Shown here: positions 1 to 5,282 of the stretch, in pieces
How the letters are laid out: each line of letters begins with the position of its first letter
Position numbering within the stretch: the first letter of the stretch is position 1
NCBI GenBank assembly: GCA_027593305.1
Contig: JAQCJA010000360.1
Coordinates: forward strand, 1 to 5,282
Length of the DNA stretch: 5,282 nucleotides
Origin: a bacterium
Lineage (GTDB): Bacteria; Latescibacterota; UBA2968; UBA8231
Direction: 5' to 3'
Made by a program: the position numbers and the translations under genes
Notes under the pieces: generated by a model
Seen by the model: only the letters and a program-made list of their open reading frames with translations
Database searches by the model: none
What the model was told of the DNA's origin: nothing

Positions 1-739
1 CGCGGATCAACGCCCGCCGATACCCCTCGATAAACTCCTCCGTCTCCGACTTCGCCGCGTCGGGGTGAACCCGCCGATGGCGGTTATGATCCAGCACGAG
101 TCGCCGCAGCAGGGCTTCACTGAGGCGCAAACCTGATGTCCCGCCCGAAGTTCGCCCCGGAGGCGAAGTCGCGCCCGCCCTCTGGAGGGCGGCGGCAACA
201 TTGCTGCCGGCTGTGCCGTTGCTCCCTGGTCCTCTGGCACGCTCGCCAAAGTCGGTCAGCAGATCTGCCAGCAGGAGGTAATCGAACAGCATCCATGATG
301 CGTAGATCACGCCTTCGGCGATGGACCAGTGATTGTAACCGCGCTCCTCCGCCTGGCGCAGCAGAATTTCGGGCAGATAGATCGTCTGGCGCCGGCGGCC
401 GATGTGCACTGCCTGATGGTAGCGCACATCACGGAAGTGCAGCAGGTTGTCGCCCCGTACGAGGGTGATCGACAGGGGGCCATCGACCAGCGCCTCGCGC
501 AGGAACTCCGGTACCTTCTTCAGCACGCGCCAGAAGAACAGCACCAGAGGATCTGCAGCATGCAGACGGGGCAGGCGTCGATCGTCGGGGAAATGAGGCA
601 GGCGCGTCTGCTGTCCGAAGAGGATTGTGCAGTCGGCTCCGGCGATGGATCCATTGATGTCGGCATGCGCAACGTCACCGTCGGCAATGCCGAGATTGAC
701 CTCTGCCGGGGTCTCTTTTGTGGGTTCTGGCGCGGCCAT
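1..739 (-). CDS. Hypothetical protein, N-terminal ~246 residues (C-terminus beyond left edge)
   Basis: I do not recognise this family. The minus-strand frame starting at ATG 739-737 stays open to the window edge, with no stop in about 246 codons. It reads as real protein. Residues 1-60 look acidic and polar. A dense, conserved-looking core spans about 63-163, with hydrophobic and aromatic stretches LVLFFWRVLKKVPEF (65-79), IYLPEILLRQAEERGY (120-135) and a helix rich in W, F, Y and L at 138-161. Residues 168-203 form a Gly/Ser/Thr/Pro/Ala linker, followed by a basic, helical-looking segment at 204-246. No signal peptide, clear transmembrane helix or HExxH metal motif is visible, so it is probably cytoplasmic. 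An in-frame ATG at 793 would add 18 residues, but these look unlike coding sequence and overlap the promoter elements, so I prefer 739. No Shine-Dalgarno precedes either start. It is divergent from the lipoprotein gene. Confidence 0.7.
   Translation of the reverse strand, partial: MAAPEPTKETPAEVNLGIADGDVAHADINGSIAGADCTILFGQQTRLPHFPDDRRLPRLHAADPLVLFFWRVLKKVPEFLREALVDGPLSITLVRGDNLLHFRDVRYHQAVHIGRRRQTIYLPEILLRQAEERGYNHWSIAEGVIYASWMLFDYLLLADLLTDFGERARGPGSNGTAGSNVAAALQRAGATSPPGRTSGGTSGLRLSEALLRRLVLDHNRHRRVHPDAAKSETEEFIEGYRRALIR
151..192. repeat. Two adjacent perfect hairpins inside the coding linker
   Basis: Two GC-rich inverted repeats lie side by side. TTCGCC at 151-156 pairs with GGCGAA at 162-167 around a 5-base loop. 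An 8-bp stem is formed by 175-182 and 185-192 around a 2-base TG loop. Both fall inside the minus-strand hypothetical gene, exactly where it encodes the low-complexity linker (residues about 183-197). The stems are seen directly. Whether they are an inserted palindromic element or just a by-product of GC-rich linker codons cannot be told from one copy. Confidence 0.5.
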
Positions 740-746
740 CCCAACG

Positions 747-752
747 AATATA
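747..752 (-). promoter_or_regulatory. Candidate -10 element for the left-edge gene
   Basis: On the minus strand TATATT (5 of 6 to the sigma70 -10 consensus) ends 7 bases before ATG 739. This would place transcription initiation at or next to the start codon. A TTGTCA hexamer lies upstream (770-765), but the spacing of 12 bases is too short for a standard -35. The call rests on the -10 and on the lack of a Shine-Dalgarno, so it is tentative. Confidence 0.25.
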
Positions 753-763
753 ACCGAACTGGC

Positions 764-793
764 GTGACAAATCGCCGTCGAACTTGCTATCAT
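764..793 (+). promoter_or_regulatory. Candidate sigma70-type promoter for the PKD lipoprotein gene
   Basis: GTGACA at 764-769 matches 5 of 6 bases of the -35 consensus, and TATCAT at 788-793 matches 5 of 6 of the -10. They are separated by 18 bases, which is in the normal range. Initiation 6-7 bases downstream falls at about 799-800, on the first of three consecutive ATG codons (799, 802, 805). The transcript would then be leaderless or nearly so. No purine-rich ribosome binding site precedes any of these starts. Confidence 0.4.
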
Positions 794-798
794 ACTAC

Positions 799-1776
799 AT
801 GATGATGCGATCGAAACCCATGAGCCGCAGTCGGTTTGGTGCCCTGGCCTGGCTCCTGGTCCCGGTACTGATCGGCTCGGCCTGCTCCACACCACCTGCC
901 CCACCCAAGCCCGACGAGCCCCCTGTTGCTGTGGCCGGCCCCGATCAGGACCTGCCTCTCGGGTCTCTGGTTGCTCTGGATGGATCGAGCTCGACCGACC
1001 CGGATGGTCAACCGCTGTCGTACGCGTGGTCGGCGGCACCGGACAACCCCATGCAGGTCGTGCTGACGACGACGTCCATCGTCCGCTTCACCCCGACGTT
1101 ACCGGGCCAGTACACCTTCATTCTTATCGTCTCCGCTGGCACGGCTGCAAGCGCCCCCGATTCGATGCAGTTGACGATCACCGGGGGTGACAACAGAGCA
1201 CCAGTGGCTCGGGCCGGACCGGATTACGCCGCGTCGCTGGGCAACAATTTCTTCCTCGACGCGAGCTCCAGCAGCGATGCTGACGGTGATTCCCTCAGCT
1301 TCCTCTGGGAGGCCCTCGCGGATCCGGGCGTCATCTCCATCGCCGATTCTGCCGCGGTGCAGACGCGGATCACGCCTTTGCTGCCCGGCACCTACACATT
1401 CCTGTTGCGGGTCAGTGACGGCGCACTGGCCAGCACGGACGAGATCACAGTACTGGTCACAAGTGTGGGCAACAACGCGCCCGTCGCCGATGCCGGCAGC
1501 CCGCAGACGGTCGCTGTCGGCACAACGGTCGGGCTCGACGGCAGCGGCTCCCTCGACGCCGATGGTGACGCGCTGACGTATCTCTGGTCGGTGGGTAACA
1601 ACCCCGGTGAGCCCGTGGCTCTGTCCGACCCGACCGCCATATCGCCCGACTTTACGCCAAACCTGCTGGGCACGTACGTCTTTGGCCTCATCGTCGACGA
1701 TGGCAACTCGCGAGCCTGCTCGACACGACCGTCGTCACCGTTGTCGCACAGGTGTACGCCAAACGCTCCGGCATGA
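799..1776 (+). CDS. PKD-repeat lipoprotein, N-terminal part of a frameshifted PKD-FGE protein
   Basis: This is a probable surface lipoprotein. The N-terminus has a basic stretch, a hydrophobic core (about 13-25) and a lipobox ending in Cys29 (IGSAC), followed by Ser at +2, which favours the outer membrane by the Lol rule. A Pro-rich linker (31-42) leads into three PKD/K319L-like beta-sandwich repeats at about 41-128, 134-222 and 227 to the frame break. Each repeat has an AGP/AGS...G..V.LDGS-type start, a DxDG motif, an aromatic-x-W core and a LPGTYTF-type strand. The core tryptophans W77, W170 and W263 are exactly 93 residues apart. PKD domains usually mediate adhesion or act as spacers. After about residue 303 the sequence stops looking like PKD, and the remaining ~22 residues before the stop are a frameshift tail. 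The expected closing strand (TTVVTVVAQ) is found in the frame of the following FGE segment. The start is uncertain: ATG 799, 802, 805 or 820 all give a workable signal peptide. Confidence 0.8.
   Translation: MMMRSKPMSRSRFGALAWLLVPVLIGSACSTPPAPPKPDEPPVAVAGPDQDLPLGSLVALDGSSSTDPDGQPLSYAWSAAPDNPMQVVLTTTSIVRFTPTLPGQYTFILIVSAGTAASAPDSMQLTITGGDNRAPVARAGPDYAASLGNNFFLDASSSSDADGDSLSFLWEALADPGVISIADSAAVQTRITPLLPGTYTFLLRVSDGALASTDEITVLVTSVGNNAPVADAGSPQTVAVGTTVGLDGSGSLDADGDALTYLWSVGNNPGEPVALSDPTAISPDFTPNLLGTYVFGLIVDDGNSRACSTRPSSPLSHRCTPNAPA
1698..1724 (+). other. Frame break joining the PKD and FGE segments (apparent one-base loss)
   Basis: Up to about codon 1705 the PKD frame is coherent (VDDGN). From 1710 the other frame reads ASLLDTTVVTVVAQVY and runs directly into the FGE domain. 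The matching part of repeat 2 reads DGALASTDEITVLVTS, so the alignment of the two closing strands is clear. Joining the frames requires a -1 shift (or +2), equivalent to one missing base near 1705-1712. No X XXY YYZ slippery heptamer is visible here, so programmed frameshifting is unlikely. A sequence error or a real inactivating deletion are the remaining explanations. Confidence 0.75.
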
Positions 1777-2477
1777 TCGAGATCCCCGCGGGCAGCTTCC
1801 GCATGGGATCAGATGCCGGCCTGGCCGGTGAGGCACCCGTGCACACGGTGGACATCAGCACGTTCTGGATGGATTCGACGGAAGTCGCTGCGGCGCAGTA
1901 CTCCGTATGTGTCAACGATGGTGGCTGTACGACCCCGGCGCAGAGACCCGGCTGCAACTTTGGCCTCGAAGAACGAGCCAGTCACCCGATCAACTGCGTC
2001 GATTACGCTCAGGCGGCGGCGTTCTGCGGCTGGGCCGGAAAACGCCTGCCCACCGAAGCCGAATGGGAGAAAGCCGCTCGGGGACCGAACGACGAACGAC
2101 GCTTTCCATGGGGTGACGACGATCCGAATCTCTATCTGATCAGCTTCCCCGAAGCCCGCCTGCTGAACTACAGCAACATCGTCGGTGAGACCCTTCCCGT
2201 CGACCAGCACCCGGATGGAGCCAGTCCGTACGGCGTCCACAACATGGCGGGCAATGTCATGGAGTGGGTCGCCGACTGGTATGACCCAGACTACTATGCC
2301 ACCAGCCCGGGGCGCGATCCTTCCGGTCCCTTGTCCGGCGAACAGCGCGTCGCCCGGGGTGGCCATTTCCTGGCGACACGAGAGGTCGTCACCGTCACGG
2401 TACGCAACCGAACGCAGCCGACAACGCGTGACCCCATCCTGGGCTTCCGCTGTGCCCGCACCCTTCCGCCCCCTTGA
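1752..2477 (+). CDS. FGE/SUMF1-like domain, C-terminal part of the frameshifted lipoprotein
   Basis: This is a formylglycine-generating-enzyme-like (FGE-sulfatase, C-type-lectin-like fold) domain of about 234 residues. Family landmarks appear in order: MIEIPAGSFRMGS (from 1773), EAPVHTVDISTFWMDSTEV, HPINCVDYAQAAAFCGWAG, RLPTEAEWEKAARG, FPWGDD, SPYGVHNMAGNVMEWVADWY, ARGGHF and GFRCAR near the end. True FGEs carry two catalytic cysteines shortly after the RGG motif, in an RGGSW.C....C-type context. Here that stretch has no cysteine, so sulfatase-activating oxidase activity is not expected and a binding or structural role is more likely. GTG 1752 is only the first start-like codon of the open segment, and ATG 1773 is the alternative. 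Neither has a ribosome binding site, and the frame continues meaningfully upstream to about 1710. I infer that it is the C-terminal domain of the PKD lipoprotein, about 558 residues when joined, displayed on the cell surface. Confidence 0.85.
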   Translation: MYAKRSGMIEIPAGSFRMGSDAGLAGEAPVHTVDISTFWMDSTEVAAAQYSVCVNDGGCTTPAQRPGCNFGLEERASHPINCVDYAQAAAFCGWAGKRLPTEAEWEKAARGPNDERRFPWGDDDPNLYLISFPEARLLNYSNIVGETLPVDQHPDGASPYGVHNMAGNVMEWVADWYDPDYYATSPGRDPSGPLSGEQRVARGGHFLATREVVTVTVRNRTQPTTRDPILGFRCARTLPPP

Positions 2478-2488
2478 GATCGATACAA

Positions 2489-2869
2489 ATGACTGATTCG
2501 CTGGTGGACACGAAGATTCTCGTCGTCGACGACGATGATTCCGTACGCAGCATGATTCTCCGGGTGATCGAGCATCAGGGGTATACCGGCTTCGCCGCTG
2601 AGGACGCCGGACGTGCCCTGCAGATCCTCGACCAGCAGGAAATCGATCTCGTACTGCTCGATCTGCACATGCCCGGTCCTGCGGATGGTGAAGACCTGCT
2701 GTTCCTGCTGCGCGATCGCAGCGACGAGGTGCCGATCATCATCGTCTCAGGATGGGTGGATGATGAGGCGACCATCAACCAGCCCGATTGTGTGCACGCC
2801 GTCCTGAAGAAACCGGTTCGGATCGACGAACTGGCCGAGACCATTCGCCAGGTGCTGGCTCTGGCCTGA
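2489..2869 (+). CDS. Stand-alone CheY-like response regulator receiver
   Basis: This is a single receiver (REC) domain of 126 residues with no output domain, so it should act through protein-protein contacts in the cytoplasm. Landmarks are intact: the acidic metal-binding cluster DDDD (14-17), the phospho-acceptor Asp58 in LVLLDLHMP, the switch residue Ser87 in IIIVSGW, and Lys108 in LKKP. The loop after the phosphorylation site reads MPGPADG, one residue longer than the usual MPxxDG. ATG 2489 is chosen because the conserved beta1 strand starts at residue 9. A TTG at 2474 in the same frame would only add five residues and overlap the upstream stop. The gene starts 11 bases after the FGE stop with only a weak GAG in front, suggesting cotranscription and dependence on upstream translation. 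No histidine kinase is in the window. Confidence 0.92.
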   Translation: MTDSLVDTKILVVDDDDSVRSMILRVIEHQGYTGFAAEDAGRALQILDQQEIDLVLLDLHMPGPADGEDLLFLLRDRSDEVPIIIVSGWVDDEATINQPDCVHAVLKKPVRIDELAETIRQVLALA

Positions 2870-2884
2870 GAAGGTCGGCCCCCT

Positions 2885-4639
2885 TTACAGCCGTTGTTCC
2901 AACCGAGCGATCGCCGGCAGATACTGAGCCTTGACGACCTGGTCCCAACTCATCGCCGCCGCCGCACTGTGACCGGCCCGAAGTTGGCGTTCCCTGCCAG
3001 CGGCGTCGTCCTGCAGGGCTTCACCCAGTGACCGCGCCACCTGGCGACTGCAGCGCTGCTCCTGCTGTCGGCGCGTGATCGCATCGAGCCCCGGCCAGCC
3101 CCCTTCACCCGGCACGGCGTCGCCACCGCCTCGCGTGAAATCTCCCAGAACAAACAGGGGCGGCCCGGACTTCTTTGCCGCCACCTGCTGCAGGTAACCA
3201 AGGCAACCGCAGGCATCACTGATAACACTCAGAGCGCCAAAGGCCAGAGGCTCAATCTGGGCAATGCCAAAGGGTTCATACGTCGACATGCCGAATTCCG
3301 CATCGCTGCCACGGCGCAGATCGGCGAAGTCGACACCGGGCGGTACGGCACCGCCAGTACTGATCGTGTCGAAGCCGAATTGATTGACGAATAACGCCCG
3401 CGTCCGACGTGCACGAGCATTGTGCAGGCGCACGCGGAGATCAAACTCCAGTTCCCCTGACGTCAGATCCGGATAGCCCTCGCGGTGCACGACAGGCCAG
3501 GCGTAGTCGCGCCGAATCTGCTCAATGCTGGCCGGCAGCCTGGGTCCGGCTTCGGTGGCCAGCAGGATCAGGACCGCGCTGCGGCCCTGCGCCGCCAACG
3601 CCTCTTCGAGTCCGTCCAGCACAAGCAGATCACGCCACAGGCCCTTGCTCGGCACCAGCCGCCCCACATGGGTGAAAACGAAATCCGGCGACCAGCCAAG
3701 CAGGCCTTCAGCAACGCTGGCGAGCCGGCCTCTGGCCGCCTCGCGTTCCGTCGGTGTCAGCATCTGCGTCACAGGAAGACCATTGTAGACCCGGTCGATC
3801 GTCCGTCCGGAGAACTCTGCACCAAGGAACTGCAGTTCCTTTACCACCAGATCGCCCACGGCGAATATCGCGTCACAGCGCCAGGCCTGGCGAATGAGGG
3901 CATGTTTGTAGAAAGCGTCCTGCGGGCCAAAGATGTCGTCGACATATTGCCCGGTTTCAACCGCGGCATGCAGGGCTCCATAGAACGCGACATCGCCCCC
4001 CTGCAGTTCCTCAACGAGTCGACGGGCCGTGGCCACTTCGTGGGCGTAGAAGATGGTGGACACACCGGAATCACCGGCCAGTTGCGCCTTGAAGGCCGTC
4101 GGCAACCCCATGAACTCATGGGCGACGAAATGCACGGGTGTATCACCGCGATCCTGCAGCAGGGACATCACGGCATCGTACGCCGGCTCCGCAAGGCGCA
4201 CGTACTGTTCGTATTCCCATTGGCCATCATGACGATCTGACGCCAGTCCGAACGCCTGAAACAACAGAAATTTGAAATAGCCGAGGCCGTGCGGCACGCT
4301 GCCCTCGACATCAACAAGCAGCACTTCAGGTTCAACCTGTGTCCCATCGGGACAGTCAAACCGACGCCGGCCGTAGACGAGGCGCACACCGCGCGCCCTT
4401 TCGATGTCGTACAGGGCGGGCCCCACGGAATCGGACCGGATGCCGCTCCAGTTGTCGTACAGCACGGTGCCATCCATCCCCAATGGGCCAGCCCGGTGTC
4501 GATCGGTCAGTGGCCCCACCAGGATCGTGCGCTGCGTCGCCTGCCGGTAGGGCCCTGCGGTGATCAGGCCTGCCAGAACAGAGCCGATTCCGCCGACTTT
4601 GTGGATCGCTTCATGGGTAACATGAACGGTTATGGACAT
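2885..4639 (-). CDS. GT-B glycosyltransferase, glycogen synthase-like (GT3/GT5/GT4 type)
   Basis: This 584-residue protein is probably a cytoplasmic retaining glycosyltransferase using a nucleotide sugar. The N-terminal Rossmann half opens with HKVGGIGSVLAGL (13-25), which resembles the K-x-GG-(L/I) nucleotide-sugar loop of glycogen and starch synthases. It continues with HEF (174-176) and IFYAHEVATARR (196-207), comparable to the THATLLGR region of GT3 enzymes, then VYNGLP (284-289). The C-terminal half has HVGRLVPSKG (324-333), giving the Arg327/Lys332 phosphate-binding pair, and YEPFGIAQIEPLAFGAL with the E-x7-E motif as Glu455 and Glu463. All key residues are present, so it should be active. 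Donor and acceptor cannot be read from the sequence, and I would not call it glycogen synthase proper. ATG 4639 has an excellent Shine-Dalgarno and overlaps the upstream gene's stop by 10 bases. It converges on the receiver gene. Confidence 0.88.
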   Translation of the reverse strand: MSITVHVTHEAIHKVGGIGSVLAGLITAGPYRQATQRTILVGPLTDRHRAGPLGMDGTVLYDNWSGIRSDSVGPALYDIERARGVRLVYGRRRFDCPDGTQVEPEVLLVDVEGSVPHGLGYFKFLLFQAFGLASDRHDGQWEYEQYVRLAEPAYDAVMSLLQDRGDTPVHFVAHEFMGLPTAFKAQLAGDSGVSTIFYAHEVATARRLVEELQGGDVAFYGALHAAVETGQYVDDIFGPQDAFYKHALIRQAWRCDAIFAVGDLVVKELQFLGAEFSGRTIDRVYNGLPVTQMLTPTEREAARGRLASVAEGLLGWSPDFVFTHVGRLVPSKGLWRDLLVLDGLEEALAAQGRSAVLILLATEAGPRLPASIEQIRRDYAWPVVHREGYPDLTSGELEFDLRVRLHNARARRTRALFVNQFGFDTISTGGAVPPGVDFADLRRGSDAEFGMSTYEPFGIAQIEPLAFGALSVISDACGCLGYLQQVAAKKSGPPLFVLGDFTRGGGDAVPGEGGWPGLDAITRRQQEQRCSRQVARSLGEALQDDAAGRERQLRAGHSAAAAMSWDQVVKAQYLPAIARLEQRL

Positions 4640-5282
4640 GGCCTTCTCCCGGTGATATAGCAGGGGCTGCTCCAGGCACGGTTGCCATCCGTCTGGGCAA
4701 GACGCACATAGTAGGGCTGTGTGCCTTTGGTTGCCGGCAGGGCCTCGTGCCAGACGAAGTCGACATCCCGGCCGCTGCCGTGGGGCAGGTACTCAACCTT
4801 GACCTGCAGACCGATACCCCCGGCTTCGTGCACAGACGGGCCCTGGGCCAGATCGGCCAGGGGCAGATCGAAGTCTGTGATGGCGGAGCGAAACTGCAGA
4901 ATCGCATCCGCTGCAGCTTCGATGTCGAGAATGACGCCGTCCTCGTCACCCGACGTGACCGAGCGCCACGAGACACCCCTGGCGGACTGCTCGACGATGC
5001 CTTCGTTGGCGCTGTCGAAAGCGAATCCCTCTGCGGCGCGAATGACGCCACCCGTCAGGGTCAGATGGCCGTCCCAGGTGGCGATGCGGTCGCGACCGCG
5101 AATGCGTGCACCGCTCCAGACGACCCGCAACCGGGCCGGGTCGCAGGTCGGATTTTCTGGCCAGCGATAGACGCAGTCGAGGCCCCGCATGACGCGGATC
5201 TCCTCGATCTCCTGTGTACCGACGGCGCGCACGTGCAGATGGACATCATCACTGTCGAAGGCCTCACCGATCCTGTGGCGGG
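4630..5282 (-). CDS. DUF3604-like protein, C-terminal ~217 residues (N-terminus beyond right edge)
   Basis: The minus-strand frame is open from the right edge to TAA 4632-4630, so only the C-terminal part is visible. A GTG at 5232 is not the true start: the frame continues upstream as coding sequence (RHRIGEAFDSDDVHLHVRAV). The visible part looks beta-rich. It holds the segments AVGTQEIEEIRVMRG, VVWSGARIRGRDRIATWDG and AFDSANEGIVEQSARGVSWRS. It ends with PYYVRLAQTDGNRAWSSPCY, close to the YYVRV.Q.DG..AWSSP ending I associate with DUF3604 proteins, a PHP-phosphoesterase-related family of unknown substrate. That family name is from memory of the pattern, and any catalytic PHP-like part would lie outside the window. 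The stop overlaps the glycosyltransferase start by 10 bases, so the two are probably one operon reading right to left. Confidence 0.7.
   Translation of the reverse strand, partial: RHRIGEAFDSDDVHLHVRAVGTQEIEEIRVMRGLDCVYRWPENPTCDPARLRVVWSGARIRGRDRIATWDGHLTLTGGVIRAAEGFAFDSANEGIVEQSARGVSWRSVTSGDEDGVILDIEAAADAILQFRSAITDFDLPLADLAQGPSVHEAGGIGLQVKVEYLPHGSGRDVDFVWHEALPATKGTQPYYVRLAQTDGNRAWSSPCYITGRRPCP
4642..4650 (-). promoter_or_regulatory. Strong Shine-Dalgarno for the glycosyltransferase
   Basis: On the minus strand GGGAGAAGG ends two bases before ATG 4639, with the GGGAG core about 6-7 bases upstream. It lies inside the last codons of the upstream gene, so a ribosome finishing that gene (stop 4632-4630) would reinitiate here. 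This fixes the glycosyltransferase start and supports translational coupling. It also contrasts with the plus-strand genes, which lack such a site. Confidence 0.75.

Noticed and set aside
329..802. 157-codon plus-strand open frame in the left region
   Set aside because: It is the codon-phase mirror of the longer minus-strand frame 1-739, whose product looks far more protein-like. It also runs across the promoter region.
1698..1724. Programmed ribosomal frameshift between the PKD and FGE frames
   Set aside because: There is no X XXY YYZ heptamer or clear downstream pseudoknot, and a one-base loss explains the data more simply.
1809..2366. 185-codon minus-strand open frame opposite the FGE-like domain
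   Set aside because: The FGE-like motifs on the plus strand are unambiguous, and the antisense product looks like mirrored codon bias.
1752..2477. Active sulfatase-maturing formylglycine-generating enzyme
   Set aside because: The catalytic cysteine pair expected after the RGG motif is absent, and no sulfatase gene is in the window.
2863..2880. Possible terminator hairpin (GGCC...GGCC with a GA/TC extension) between the convergent receiver and glycosyltransferase genes
   Set aside because: The stem is only 4-6 bp with a bulge, it includes the receiver stop codon, and it is followed by just three T residues. It is too weak to call a terminator.
3485..4240. 251-codon plus-strand open frame antisense to the glycosyltransferase
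   Set aside because: It lies wholly inside a gene with intact family motifs on the other strand, and its product shows no domain-like pattern. It is an expected by-product of high-GC codon usage.

Overview
The window reads as chromosomal DNA from a high-GC Gram-negative bacterium. An outer-membrane-type lipoprotein signal, PKD repeats joined to an FGE/SUMF1-type domain, and a CheY-like receiver fit a myxobacterium-like (deltaproteobacterial) or environmental gammaproteobacterial source. That is only an impression, because no rRNA or tRNA gene fixes the taxon. The DNA is almost entirely coding. I see no mobile element, CRISPR array, tRNA or defence module.

Layout. (1) Positions 1-739, minus strand: the first ~246 codons of an unrecognised protein that runs off the left edge. 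(2) Positions 740-798: a short divergent intergenic region with candidate promoter elements in both directions and no Shine-Dalgarno sequence for either gene. (3) Positions 799-2477, plus strand: a lipoprotein with three PKD-like repeats of 93 residues, then a formylglycine-generating-enzyme-like (SUMF1/FGE-sulfatase) domain. As sequenced, the two parts lie in different frames. The reading resumes cleanly after a shift at about 1700-1715, so I read this as one gene broken by a single-base loss or a sequence error. (4) Positions 2489-2869, plus strand: a stand-alone CheY-like receiver beginning 11 bases after the FGE stop, probably in the same transcript. (5) Positions 2885-4639, minus strand: a GT-B glycosyltransferase resembling glycogen synthases, convergent with the receiver across only 15 bases. 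(6) Positions 4630-5282, minus strand: the C-terminal part of a protein resembling the tail of DUF3604 proteins. It enters from the right edge and overlaps the glycosyltransferase start by 10 bases.

Working together. The plus-strand unit looks like a cell-surface protein with a non-catalytic FGE-type domain, next to a phosphorylation-controlled output protein whose partner kinase is not in view. The minus-strand right-hand unit is a two-gene, translationally coupled arrangement that pairs a possible PHP-like/DUF3604 protein with a sugar transferase. The two units converge and need not be functionally related. I found no clearly new system. The main points of interest are the frameshifted PKD-FGE lipoprotein with no FGE catalytic cysteines, the unrecognised left-edge gene with a hairpin-rich linker, and the DUF3604-like/glycosyltransferase pairing.
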